DNA of 64,000 nt, from contig WPIO01000089.1 in the NCBI GenBank assembly GCA_009760855.2, forward strand, positions 60,001 to 124,000, read 5' to 3'. Shown here piece by piece: positions 49,101 through 59,106 of this stretch (positions within the stretch are counted from its first letter, which is position 1; each line of letters opens with the position of its first letter). The stretch is from Cristatella mucedo. Lineage: Eukaryota; Bryozoa; Phylactolaemata; Cristatellidae. Under the pieces are notes generated by a model that saw only the letters and a list, made by a program, of their open reading frames with translations, had not been told where the DNA came from and ran no database searches. The position numbers were made by a program, and so were the translations under genes.

Positions 49101-49418
49101 AGCCAGCCTCAGTCAAGCTGCCCCAACTATCGTCGCCGCATAAAAGGTGCTTACCAAAATCTGGAGGACTGGTTTCAAAGTTTCGCATGACTGTCCTTCG
49201 AATATAGCCTAAAATGATACTTCAAACGCTAGTATACGAGCCTCCCGCTGTACAATAGCAGGCGAGTCACACGCACTTATTAAAGACCAGCTCCACCGAA
49301 CCGCATCTCAAAGAAAGTTGGCTAGATTAAACTTTCAATCAAGATAACGGCTCATATTTTAGCGTGAGCTTAGCTACAAACCTACCTCGATCGCGCCTGC
49401 AGTAAGAAGATTCTCCAT
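40143..49418 (-). CDS. RPA1: RPA1, replication protein A 70-kDa subunit, complete (640 aa, 13 exons)
   Basis: This is the large subunit of the RPA heterotrimer, which coats single-stranded DNA in replication, repair and checkpoint signalling. Minus-strand exons: 49418-49386, 49208-49155, 48993-48915, 48825-48613, 46321-46051, 43790-43619, 43494-43299, 43157-43018, 42863-42641, 41473-41349, 41150-41037, 40640-40446 and 40250-40143. Phases join throughout: 1,923 bp with TGA; the human protein is 616 aa. Residues 1-126 are the protein-binding N-terminal OB fold ([18 protein letters not shown]). Residues 127-216 are a Pro/Ser-rich linker ending [13 protein letters not shown] has [10 protein letters not shown] and [12 protein letters not shown], and DBD-B has LTLWGED and [17 protein letters not shown] has [13 protein letters not shown] and a C4 zinc ribbon at C504, C509, C523 and C526. 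The tail carries [15 protein letters not shown]. The start has a good Kozak context (A at -3, G at +4). The 33-bp first exon and the short third exon were placed by homology and phase. Confidence 0.94.
41795..42335 (+). mobile_element. L2-family LINE 3' fragment
   Basis: Matches 5740-6388 with heavy decay: CAAAACTCGGCAGCTAGGCT, TCACTCACTTTTAGGTCCC, TTAAAGCCTGGAACTC, GGGTCCCTGT and a worn tail AGTACCTAAAAAGAGATC. It lies in RPA1 intron 9. Confidence 0.75.
43868..43936. repeat. Alternating purine-pyrimidine (CG)/(CA) tract
   Basis: A run of CACGCGCGCGCACGCGCG-type sequence passing into (CA)n. Strict alternation with CG steps is favourable for Z-DNA. It lies about 80 bp upstream of RPA1 exon 6 in transcript orientation. 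Confidence 0.9.
44671..45400 (+). mobile_element. Non-autonomous Tc1/mariner (pogo/Tigger-like) element
   Basis: The left end reads TA then CAGTGGTAACTCGGCTTACG, followed by TACGAGCTGTCACTCGGCCG and ATTTTTTGCTTCGAG. The right end reads AATTTGAGTTACGAGCTCCG then GTCACGGAACGAATTAAACT and CGTATGTAGATGCACC. These resemble the inverted terminal sequences of pogo/Tigger-type elements as I recall them, in opposite orientation. The roughly 730-bp interior has no transposase frame. It lies in RPA1 intron 5. Confidence 0.65.
46585..46706. repeat. (GATA)/(GTA)-rich degenerate microsatellite
   Basis: Mixed ATAGTAG, ATAGATAG and AGAGTAG units over about 120 bp in RPA1 intron 4. Confidence 0.85.
47420..47815 (-). 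mobile_element. Two abutting LINE 3' fragments
   Basis: 47420-47520 is a tail of the first L2 family (AGTGCCCTCGGAGAACTTAA, CTGCAAAGGAAGCATGGTCG). From about 47522 it passes directly into the second family (CTATGTGGGTGTTATGCAGG through GAGTAGTTGTCGTTGCGTAA), matching 11080-11320. The junction is clean, so one inserted at or recombined with the other. Confidence 0.75.
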
Positions 49419-49465
49419 TGTAAAGTGGGCACCCGCAGCTAAGTCCAGTTTACGGAGCAGACTTC

Positions 49466-49534
49466 CGCGCCAAATTGCCCGGAAGCAAAATAGCGAGCAT
49501 TGGGTGGTAGCCTTGCTTCCGGTGGTAATGACGT
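49466..49534 (-). promoter_or_regulatory. RPA1 proximal promoter motifs (E2F, two ETS, CRE-like)
   Basis: On the minus strand, TTTGGCGCG at 49474-49466 fits the E2F consensus TTTSGCGCS exactly and lies 48 bp before the RPA1 ATG. CCGGAAGC, an ETS core, occurs on the plus strand at 49479-49486 and on the minus strand at 49522-49515. TGACGT, a CRE half-site, is at 49529-49534. The motifs are read directly from sequence. Their use in S-phase expression of RPA1 is inferred from how such genes are controlled in other animals. Confidence 0.55.
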
Positions 49535-49785
49535 AGCTGACGATTAGGCCGTAAGTCAAATTTCGTAGGTGCAGAGATGCTTAGCTGCCATAATTTGTAC
49601 GTTGCACCTTAAGGGTGAATTATGACTGAAAGGATAGTGATATCGAATATCAAAGTAATCATTCTTACGACATAGACACGCCAGCCGGTAGGCGAGGCCG
49701 TCGGCTACGGTAAAATAACTATCCTTCATCTGGCCAGGGTAGAGCGGGGTTAGCAAATTGAAGAGCCTCATATGTAAACCTTAAG

Positions 49786-49973
49786 CATCGGTTCTCAACC
49801 TGTGGGTCGCGACTCTTTTGGGGGTTGAATGACCCTTTTACAGGGGTCGCCTAAGGGCCATTGGAAAACACGTATTTCCACATTTCGCATACAATAATTT
49901 TACGGTTGGCGATCGCCACAACATGAAGAACGGCATGATAGGGTCGCGGTATTAGGAAGGTTGAGAACCACTG
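49786..49973 (+). mobile_element. SPIN-like hAT non-autonomous element (MITE)
   Basis: The ends read CATCGGTTCTCAACCT and AGGTTGAGAACCACTG, near-perfect 16-bp inverted repeats. Inside are TGTGGGTCGCGACTCTTTTG, ACAGGGGTCGCCTAAGGGCC, ATTGGAAAACACGTATTTCC, CACAACATGAAGAACGGCAT and AGGGTCGCGGTATTAGGAAG. As I recall them, these are the terminal regions of SPIN, with the middle deleted. The flanks are CCTTAAG on the left and CCTTAAAG on the right, close to an 8-bp hAT target duplication with one base lost. The element lies 370 bp upstream of the RPA1 ATG. Confidence 0.75.
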
Positions 49974-49979
49974 CCTTAA

Positions 49980-52260
49980 AGGCTGTTATTACTCCATACA
50001 GGATTTCCCACTACATGACTCAATCCCACGACTTCGGAGCGTCGGCCGGTGGACGCGCAGTATTTAAACGGTGGACTCTAGCGCGTTTGGCTGGACTGCC
50101 TGGCGAGCCACAAATTCATTCACTTCCAGTAGCGTTAAGTCGGAATAGAAGGAAGTGCCTTAGAGTAATAAACAGAAACGAAATCGTGGCATCTTTCACT
50201 CCAGGTCCGCTGGCAGACCTGCTTACATACACTTAGCGGCTGCGCCCCCTGCGGCCGCAGTAGTTCGAACGACCGATATAGTCGACATAGCAGCTATACT
50301 AGGTAGCAATATAAAGGGCAGCACTTTTTTCAGTGCTCAATTGTCTCCAGTAATCCCACCACATAAATACATCGACACTCATCCCACCCTACAGGTTGGT
50401 GTATAGAGTACAGACGTATTCGGGCGTTAAGTTCACGCCGCTAAATGGATTAGCGGTCGCGGGTTTGCAAGAAAAACACGAAAAAGCAAGAAATGTAAAC
50501 CATTGTATTGAGTACTAAATTGAGCTCTGTAGGCGCTAACAAGGCGTCACTACACCGCAATGGTCAGATGAAGGTAGGGTAAAACCTTCACAACATGTGA
50601 AGAAAGGCCGCGCTTCACCACCATGAATGGAAACAACCTCAGAGGCAGAATACCCAGCAGGATTCCTTGGCAAGAATAGTTTTCTCTGAGGTACGACCGC
50701 TGGCTAGCAAAGTTACTGATGTTGGCCATGCCTAGGACCTATGCTTACGACCAAGCGAAACAGCGTTCGTTTGCCAGCGTTCGCTGGGGCGCGAAAAATC
50801 GTAATCGACAGCGTAAAAACGGCTACCTCTGGTTATTTAAAAATAAGAGTGGATAGATAAGATATTCCCTCCTCCGCATTCACTTTTGAATCCATTTTGA
50901 TTGAATGCATTTTAAATATTGGTTAATTTTGTTCTTGTTTTATAAGAAGCGTCGATTTTTGCCGTGTTCGGGAACGGATAAAAAACTGTCCCGTGGTGCC
51001 CTATGAGAAATCCCGATCCGCGTTACGGAGGACCCAGGTTCCGAGCCCAGCCCGGCGACGGATGAGGTCCGTGACCCTGTGCGCTATTGTATACTTCAGG
51101 CTGCTTGTATTGGCCACTCGAGTCCTATCTCGGGGCTTGAATTCGTTTGAACTTATCACCACGCTTGACCAGATAATTTGTGCGCGCTTACAGATAGATT
51201 CGGGTGAACATAACAGACCGTTCGCTCGAGTAAGCTCCAAGTGTGCGCAGTGCTTTTGGCGCACCTTTACATTTTGAATGGCTCCTCGCTTCTACCGCAC
51301 CAGCCCTGCCGCCCCTTCCTCAGCCGCGCGCGAGCAGGCCAGCATCAAAGAGCGTTCAGCTACCCAGTTCGCAGTCAGCCAGTTGGCGTTGTGTGTCAGT
51401 CGATGGCCAGCCAGCACAGGGTCGGGTTATGAATGCATTCCGCCAACGCACGAGAGAGTGTGAGAGAGAAGAGGTCCGGCCAGGCCGAACGGCAGGCAGA
51501 GAAGGGTGCATCGGCTCAGCCCCGCCCCCCCCCCCAATAAGACGGATGTGGGTTCGGGCGTTGACTGACCTCGAGAGGAATTGGCCTCGCCGCTGGCAAG
51601 CGAGTGGCATCCAGCCAGCGGTTGCTACATGCCCTCGATGTCCTTTAGTTTCGCTTGGTTTTTTGCATCTTGGCGATACTGCGAGTGGTTATGGCACTAA
51701 ATCAAAATAGCAGACAGTGCTCGCTCTTCGTTCTGCTGCGAGAACAGTCAGAAACTGTCCATCAAATGCATTGGGAAATCCGGCAGTGGCAGGCGGCAGC
51801 AAGCTTTCAGACAGGGGCCGTCGTAAAGACTTTGAGGGCCAACGGTCGATGCTACTTTTTTTTTTATGTCGCTCGGGTATATTTACACCGTTGCTTTTAC
51901 TCTCTACAACCCGAGGTTTCCTCTGCCTATCTCCTCCTACAGAAACTCGTCCTCCGTCCGTCGGGTTTCGCTTTAGCGTTGACACGCGCTGCCCTTATTA
52001 TGCTCCGACTGCGCCCGATAGAAAGAAAAAGCGAGCTCTCCGAGCTATTCCGCAAAGTGGTCTTACTTCAGTTTACTTTTCAGGACAATATATCGTGACT
52101 TGCTTCATCGGCAATTGAGAAACTTATCAGATGCTGCAATATCTTAATAGTATGCTCGGTGAAGTGAAATGCAGACACTAACGACATTATGCCCGTGCGT
52201 CTGACTAGTAGCCAGACGCCAAATCCGGCGACACATCTGAAAGTACCGCTAGCTGTAAGG
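49980..52260. other. Intergenic region upstream of RPA1, GC-rich from about 51000
   Basis: I see no exon that I can support. 51000-52100 is GC-richer and carries several overlapping open frames with no family resemblance. They include a plus-strand frame from the ATG at 51278 and a minus frame over 51689-51985. It could hold the 5' end of an unrecognised gene or old repeats. Confidence 0.4.
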
Positions 52261-52268
52261 ACCCGTTG

Positions 52269-52420
52269 GTGAGCCGTGGCGGCACACTAGGTAAAGCGTT
52301 TGCTTTTCACGACCTCGAGACCAAGATCGTGGGTTCGAATCCTGCTGTGGGCGATCCTTTATCATAGTGATAGCCGTAAAGGCTCTTCTGCCTCTATACA
52401 AAAGAGGCTGTTAAATCAGC
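52269..52420 (+). mobile_element. SINE-B copy
   Basis: TGAGCCGTGGCGGCACACTA (A-box region), GTGGGTTCGAATCCTGC (B box), GCGATCCTTTATC, GTGATAGCCGTAAAGGCTC and AAGAGGCTGTTAAATCAGC. A reversed copy starts about 45 bp downstream. Confidence 0.85.
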
Positions 52421-52466
52421 TTGTTCGACAATCAAAGCCATCTCTGATGATAGAGGCGGAAGTATT

Positions 52467-52652
52467 AAAAATAAATAAATAAATCCTAGCTGATTCAACA
52501 GCTTCTTTTTGTATAGCGACAGAAGAGCCTTTAAGGCTATCACCACCACTTGCAGTAGCAATAAAGGATCGCCCACCGCAGGAATCAAACCCACAACCTC
52601 GGGACCGAGGTCGTGAAAGCAACCGCCTCACCTAGTGTGCCATCACGGCTCT
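52467..52652 (-). mobile_element. SINE-B copy, tail-to-tail with the previous one
   Basis: A reversed (ATTT)n tail, TCCTAGCTGATTCAACAGC, GCGACAGAAGAGCCTTTAAG, then AAACCCACAACCTCGGGACC and GTGTGCCATCACGGCTCT. It is nearly full length and its tail faces the copy at 52269-52420. Confidence 0.85.
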
Positions 52653-52659
52653 CAAGTAT

Positions 52660-53960
52660 TGTGTAACGACGAATGCATAGTTTGTTTCATTCGCCAGTAC
52701 AGCCCATTAAGTTGACTGTCTTCATTTTTAATAGTGAAACTACAGCTATTCAAGCTGATTATCAGCATACCTGGGGAGCGTCGTGGCAGCTACCCAACCG
52801 GCGTATGCCATAGAGTGACATCCCACTCGTCTCTCGTGCAGCCGATGCCCCAGGGTTGTGCTGCGACTTAAACTGGGCGCTTCACCGCCGCCACCAGAAG
52901 CTCAGCCTCAGTCTCTGCACTGCATCCGCGAGGTGTGAGATGGCACGAAAAGAACAGCAGCAGAAACTCTCGGGGAATCTCGTAGACTCTCGGCCACTCA
53001 CAGAAGAGAACTCGAAGTGAAGGTTCGATCAGGAAAATACGGATGCATTCCAGCAAATGAACATCATCTCATCATTATAAACTTGTTAGTAAGCAATTAA
53101 TTTGGCTTAACCAGCAATAGCAAAAAGGGCTTAAAGTGTTCACACGGCAACAAGCATTTCATTGCTAGAACAGTCTGATTGCCCGCCTGCTATCATTATT
53201 TCTATTACCTAATATCCTCCGTTCGTCAGGTTGGTGTGGCCAGGCAGCTGTAGGCATGCTAGCCAGTGCTTCCGTCAACCCTAGACATTGCCGACCTAGC
53301 GTGGCATCGCTAATCCGAAATAACACGAGGCTATCCTAGGCTTGGGTTGCTTGCAGCAGCCAACACGGATCCAAGCAATACTGTCCGCTTCAATTATATA
53401 ATAGTATAGCGTAATGATAGTTTAATTATATAATTCAGGACGCTTGCAGTGGCGTTAGAGCCGTAACTCAAATCCTCAGGCTCGTGCTGCCGTGGCAAAA
53501 AACGCCGCTAAAAACCGGCAAGGTCGCTATTTCACTTTACCCAATCCAATCGATGGCATTTTTTGGCTAAGGTCTCCTTCTAAATAAGAACAAACGTGAG
53601 CTACCTGTAACTGCGATAAGCGCCGGCTTTAAATTTTAGGTGAAAATCGGATAAAAAAATGTAAAAAATAAATCACTTTTCTTCAATACCCATACAATTT
53701 CAAAACTAAGTCGTGTAGCCCAGATTTCCTCAGGTGGCATTGCAATAAACCATCGACTCAAGAGACCCTGTTATAAAAGCCTCAAGGCAACTCAAAGAAG
53801 CACACATCGCAGGCACTGAGAAGCAGGCAGCTATGGCGTTCTTTTAATATTCGAGGAAATTGCCGAGAATCTCCACCAATAGAAGGTGATGCCCTCGAGA
53901 GGAGGCTGTTGCAGTAAAGGGAAAGCGTAAACGGATGCTGACTGACAACCATCCGGCGGT
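52660..53960. other. Unannotated intergenic stretch
   Basis: No gene or repeat recognised. It contains an AT-rich patch (53390-53440) and short open frames without family resemblance. Confidence 0.4.
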
Positions 53961-53961
53961 C

Positions 53962-54350
53962 TGCAATCCAAGTGGGGGAGGCTTTGTATGGGTTCTTTCC
54001 GAGTGATGGCTTGATACTCAAGCGACATTCTTATAGAAGGATGCACAGACAGGGTTTCTTGCATTTGAAATTGGTATGTTAGGTCATGCGGGCAGTTGTA
54101 GTTTCTGGGATAGTGAGGAGAGAACATAAGGTATACTCGTAGACGGCTCGTTTAACTTTTTAGATTTGCACATCAGCTTTTAGATTTGGTGATTAGTGGC
54201 AGGCTGTACTGGTTAATTTTTTAATGCACACTGCACTGTTTATTGTCCGGAGAGATAGCGTGATCTTAGTTGGATAGATGCTATCCAGTGGTATACATCA
54301 GTGATATCTATCTCGACATTTATATGGCTGCTGTGGTCATATCTCTCTCA
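53962..54350 (+). repeat. Left arm of a 385-bp inverted repeat
   Basis: Matches the reverse complement of 60685-61066 with scattered substitutions. Shared text includes TTTCTTGCATTTGAAATTGG, GACGGCTCGTTTAACTTTTT, TTGTCCGGAGAGATAGCG and ATCCAGTGGTATACATCAGT. It abuts the gypsy remnant on its right. Confidence 0.9.
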
Positions 54351-55333
54351 AGGAAAGAAAGTCCAAGCTCGACTTTTCGTCCTTGCCGAAACCGACGTAC
54401 TGCTGTTCGGCAGAGAATGGATAATGGCTTGTGATCTCAGAAGAAGGCAGAATGGTCTATGGGAATTTATTGACAGAGCATCTTACAGAGTCACTTAGAC
54501 GCTCTTCTACAACAGCATGACGATCTCTTCCACTAGATGCTGGGTAAGCTCAGCTGCGTCAAGGCCACGTTGCATGTTCGAGAAAATGCTGTACCTGTGC
54601 ATATTAAATATCGAACTGTGCCATTTGCTATACGCGAGAAGGCAGAGATGGAGCTAAACAAATGGCTCTCTGAGGGGGTCATATCGCGGGTCGAGCAGAG
54701 CGAACGGGCGACTCCAGTGGTGCCAGTAATTAAGCCCGACGGCTCGATCCGCCTCTGCGGGGACTGCAAAGTGATGCTGAACTCACAGGTAATAGCTGAT
54801 TCGTACCCAACGCCTTCGATTGACAACTTGCAGAAGCTAAATGGCGGGACCTTGTTTTCAAAGCTGGAATTATCCCGTGCATTTACGCAGATCGAACTTG
54901 AAGAAGCATCCAAAGTTGTTCTCACCATTACTACGAACAAGGGTTTGTTTAAATACACCTGCTTACCGTTTGGCGTGGCCTCCTCACCGATATTCATCAA
55001 AGGGCAATGGATCATTTGCTGTCTGGACTGCCTGGTGTATTGTGCTACCAGGATTACATTTTTGTGACAGGGAAAGATCAAACTTCCGACATGCATAATC
55101 TGGCTTTGATGTTGGCAAAACTGCAAGGTGCTGGCCTCCGTGTAAGCAGAGAGAAGTTCGCCTTCTTAAAACCGTCTATTGTATACCTTGGGTATCAAAT
55201 TGACAAGAATGGCATACACCCTACGGAGGATGAAGTGGAAGCCATAAAAAACGCCTGCCACCAACAGACGTCAGTGGCTTCCGGTCATTTATAAGGATGG
55301 TGCAATACTATCGAAAGTTCTTGGCCAACCTGT
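54350..55333 (+). pseudogene. Ty3/gypsy pol remnant: protease end and reverse transcriptase, inactive
   Basis: 54350-54500 encodes the C-terminal part of a retropepsin-like domain (DVLLFGREWIMA), then a stop. 54537-55067 encodes the RT fingers and palm (RTVPFAIREKAEMEL, RATPVVPVIKPDGSIRLCGD, LFSKLELSRAFTQIELEE, YTCLPFGVASSP). A frameshift at about 55010 moves the reading to a frame with LPGVLCYQDYIFVTG. The catalytic YxDD is therefore YQDY and dead. The end reads PSIVYLGYQIDKNGIHPTED and YYRKFLANL before an insertion. This is an old retroelement copy that cannot act. Confidence 0.9.
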
Positions 55334-55641
55334 AGTCTAAATTGTAGTCTAAATTGTCGTCGTGAGCGGCACCGCACGCTAGCCAACGAGGAACACCATC
55401 AGTTTATTTCCTCCACGCTCACAGCCGGCGGAAGCACTACTCCCAGCCGCAGACGTCGCCTGCTTCTCTCCTCTGCGGTACCGGAACGCTGAGCTCTCAT
55501 TCGTTGGCGCCGTTGCCAACGCCTAGCTGCGCTCCGATTGCCTAACCGGTGGCCGGGAGGGCCACCCAGCCTAGTACTGGCAGATAACAACATTTAGGTG
55601 CTGTCACCGACTGCGGTCTACATAAACAAAAACCACACAAC
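55334..55641. mobile_element. Roughly 308-bp insertion inside the gypsy pol
   Basis: The RT reading stops at the codons for FLANL and resumes about 308 bp later with VLHPLYELLQK, which follow one another in intact gypsy pol. The insert is GC-rich, begins with a 12-bp direct repeat (TGTAGTCTAAAT twice) and ends near AACAACATTTAGGTGCTGTC. That last text resembles sequence just after an LTR in some elements, so it may be part of an LTR. Identity is unknown. Confidence 0.55.
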
Positions 55642-56640
55642 CTAGCACAGGTCTTGCACCCCTTGTACGAATTGCTTCAAAAGCAAAGCAGGTGACTATG
55701 GACTGTTCACTGCCACAGGCCCTCGCAAAAGTTAAGGAGATGATTGGTTCTGAAGGCGTTCTAGTAGCATGCAACCCCAAGGAAATGCTCATTCTAGCTT
55801 GCGACGCATCATCTTATGGACTGGGTGCTGTTGTATCTCATCGATTAGCCGACGGACAGCAGACACCCATTGCTCTTGCTTCCCGTATGCTATCTACAAG
55901 CAAGAAAAACTATTTGCAGATTGAGAAAGAGGCCTTGTCACTAATTTTCGGCATTATGCATTTTCATCTCTATATATATGGGAGGAAGTTGTTGCTGCTT
56001 ACCGATCACTGCCCACTTATTACTATCCTCGGACCTAAGAGCTGCATTCCGCCTAATGCTGCCTAATGCTGCCATGCGTATGCAGCGTTGGGCTGCGGTG
56101 TTGTCTGCATGCACATATAGCATCCATCGAGTACAGGCGGTCAGAAGATCATGCTAATGCTGATGCTATGTCACTACTACCATTGCTACGTAAGGAAGAC
56201 TCCTGTCCAGAGACCACCTTGTTCCACGTTCATCATTTGGCTGTGCTTCCTGTGATTATGCAAACGGTTCGGGCAGCGCTCAGAAGCAACCCAATTGTGT
56301 GTGCTGCTTATGACACAACGATGAGGGGATGGCCGGCAAGGAATCCGTCACCAGCCATGACCCCATACTACAACTGCAGACAGGAACTGGCAATACATGA
56401 TGGGTGTCTGCATCAGGGCACGAGGCTAGTCATACCCACTTCCCTGTGGCCAGCTCTTGCAGGAGCTTCCACGACGGCCATCTCGGCATAGTTATAACGA
56501 AAGTTGGGCCGCCGGAGTTATAACAGGCCTGATGACCAGAGTTAGAGAGATTCACAGTGACGCATGTGGGGAGCTGCTGAGCGGTTCGAGGCATTGTTAG
56601 GAATACCAAACGAGCGGTTCTGCCAAAAGAGCGGTGTCTA
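55642..56640 (+). pseudogene. Ty3/gypsy pol remnant: RNase H and start of integrase
   Basis: RNase H: LILACDASSYGLGAVVSHRL, KNYLQIEKEALSLIFGIMHF and LLLLTDHCPL (55785-56040). At 56050-56071 a duplicated CTAATGCTGC causes a frameshift. The connection and the H2C2 zinc-finger part of integrase follow (MRMQRWAAVLSA, TMRGWPARNPSPAMTPYY, ELAIHDGCLHQGTRLVIP), again with a shift near 56460. Nothing of the integrase catalytic core (DDE) is visible, so the copy is 3'-truncated. Confidence 0.88.
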
Positions 56641-56649
56641 AGCTGGTGG

Positions 56650-57700
56650 CTCCGGGGTGCTGCCGCCAACAACAGGGGTTAAGCAATACTGCTGGTGGTA
56701 CCTAGATACAATACTCGAGATGACATGAAATCATCGTTCTGTCATCGGAAATCGCCCAACATGCGAGAGCCTGCAGGACATGCCAACTGCCTACTATATT
56801 ATCGATATAATTCTACAACATAGGTAGAGGCTCTATCAAACTAACTGGAGGGGTACACGGAATGACCGATAACATCCACACTTAATCAAAGCACTTGCTC
56901 AGCTGGTATCTCTTGTTCTCAGGTAGCTGAGTGCTGTGTCCAGGAACACTAGCACTCCGTCGTTCTGTATGTGAGTGCTGAGCAACAAAAATAATTCCTG
57001 CACTGTAGTTCACGTTTAAACCTTTTCAAAATTCTTCACTGACTTAAACGACTTAATGTACCGCTCATCCGGCCTTTAAGTGAAACCGGCAGAATTGGCT
57101 CGCCTGAGTGACCCCCAGTTGGTTGTATCGGTTATAATACGCTCGGGGCTGCGATTCTTACTACGGTACAATAAATAATTACAAATCAGTTTCATATCTT
57201 CCTTTTCTAGATTCTGGAATTTGTTTCGCTCTGGCAGGATACATTTGCCAGGGAAACTTTCAGAATGAATCCACGTGACTAATTGCACTGACCCTGCTCT
57301 CTACAGTTTTAACGACGCATCTCGGTATCGTATATCGTATTCTCGGTACCGTTGAGGCTAGTAACGGTCACTGCCCTGGTCCTGCTCGATGTATCCGCGG
57401 GATTCTATATTGTTGATATTATCCTACTTTAAAGATACCGGACAAAATCCGGCTGAGGCTCTGGCATTTTTCGAATCTCATTTGTCTACTCTTGCCCAAT
57501 ACATGTAGTGCGGGTCTTCAAATCTCATAAAAAATCTCATAAAGCAAACCATTCCTGCAGTGCCACTGTTACTGGTCCTTTGCTGTTCTCCAATTATACA
57601 GAGCCTCTCTAAAAAGTGATTCACGAACCTCGGCTATCGTATTTACGCTGCTGTATCTGTTAAAAGCTAATGAGTCATATGCACACCCACAAGAAAAAAA
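56650..57700. other. Unannotated stretch after the gypsy remnant
   Basis: No coding motif or known repeat seen. Weak short open frames only. Confidence 0.4.
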
Positions 57701-57701
57701 T

Positions 57702-57793
57702 AGCTGATTTAACAGCCTCTTTTTATAGTGGCAGAAGGAAGCTAGCGGCTATGGCAGAAGGACCCTAGCGGCTATCACCACAGCTTGAAGGCC
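57702..57793 (-). mobile_element. SINE-B 3' fragment with internal duplication
   Basis: TAGCTGATTTAACAGCCTCT, then GGCAGAAGGAAGCTAGCGGC and the near-copy GGCAGAAGGACCCTAGCGGC, then TATCACCACAGCTTGAAGG. The 30-bp block is duplicated in tandem. Confidence 0.65.
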
Positions 57794-57834
57794 CGGGGAC
57801 ACCACGATAGCTTCAATTCAGTACTAATGTTGCT

Positions 57835-58075
57835 TCGAACGTTTTCCAGCGCTATTCGAAACTCTACTCGCCGGTGCAGGCAAGAGTAAAGCCATACTTG
57901 GGCGATGACTTGGTGGTGACTGGCCCAACAATGGAGCAGCACAACGAGTTACTGAGCTGTTTCGTGACCATCCACCCACAGGAGAGCAAGTGCTGCTGCA
58001 CTGCTACAGAGATCAGGCATATAGTCTTCATAATCAACCAGGTTGGAGTACGACCAACATCAGAGAAGTTATAAG
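57835..58075 (+). pseudogene. Decayed gypsy RT palm fragment
   Basis: Translation around 57886-57950 gives VKPYLGDDLVVTGPTMEQHN, recognisable as the gypsy palm box YLDD...VTG with changes. About 50 codons later comes VRPTSEKL, the motif that follows YLGH in RT. Frames shift between these points. It is a separate copy from the one at 54350. Confidence 0.65.
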
Positions 58076-58429
58076 CAATTCATTGAGCATCAATTTGTTA
58101 TAGCACCCTCCCTTCACTCACTTTCTCCTTTTTGAACCATACGGAGGCTAGCAACTATGGTGTGTGCACATAAAAGCTGCCTAGGCCATGAGTGAACTAT
58201 ATACCTGCATAACTCCAGTGAAACACTTTATCTTAGTGGCTTGGTGGAGTTATAAATATGTAATTATTAGTGATGGAAACTCAATTGAAGTGCACTGTTA
58301 ATTCTAGTAAGTCATACGAAAAATTATCTGCCATCAAGCTCATTCATAATTAATACATTGCTAAGGGATAGAAGAAATAGACGATGGTAGGTTTTTAATT
58401 TTGTCCCTAATTCGTCAAGTTTACTATCT

Positions 58430-58552
58430 AATTATTTTGTAAAGCTCTATACGAACTTCTCTAACCAGGCGCTTTACATGTGCCGTAGGGCTCAAGCCCA
58501 TGACATTGGTCCTTAAAGGTGAGCACCTTACCCATAGGCTAAACCAGGCCAG
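58430..58552 (-). mobile_element. SINE-A copy, reversed
   Basis: CCAGGCGCTTTACATGTGCC, TAGGGCTCAAGCCCATGAC, GTGAGCACCTTACCCATAGG and CTAAACCAGGCC, the complement of the SINE-A head. Confidence 0.7.
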
Positions 58553-58959
58553 ACCTTCTGTTACATACCTGAATTATGAGCTGGCTATTTTGCCCATTAC
58601 CTAGACATAATAAACGTGTTCTTTTGCGATTTGCCGCGTGATGGGGTCCCGATCCACGTATTCGACTTTGCATAATTTATCAAGGGTTCTGCTCACACGC
58701 CAAGCCTGTAGTCCTGGGGCTTCGTGAGTCGATGGGATGTCTGTCTGTGCATGGGTAGTGATTGTCAGACCAGCTAGGTCCCAGTCTTCGTCCCAACGTA
58801 GTCAGCTCTCAATTTTTTTTTAGAGCACTGCCTGCAGGAAATATCCTAACAGTCTGCCAGTAGTACATCAACGGGAAATGCCAAGCTAGAGTTTTTAAAC
58901 TTCCGGCTGCTTTTCTTCACAGTTGAGCCTTGGGCAACACGGACACAGATACTGCAGTA

Positions 58960-59106
58960 GGCTTGCGTTTTAAGGTGCTAGCCTTTAGTGATCGAGGTCA
59001 AGGTGAATGCATCCGATGACTGGGCTCGAACCCTACGGCATATGTGAAGCACATGAATACAGATTACACTCTCATAGGGGGCTAAACAAATGAATTATTT
59101 ATTTAT
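58960..59106 (+). mobile_element. SINE-A copy (subfamily with extra block)
   Basis: TTAAGGTGCTAGCC, GGTCAAGGTGAATGCATCCG, ACTGGGCTCGAACCCTACGG, then AAGCACATGAATACAGATTA and GAATTATTTATTTATTT. The extra block before the B box matches 34100-34268. Confidence 0.7.
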
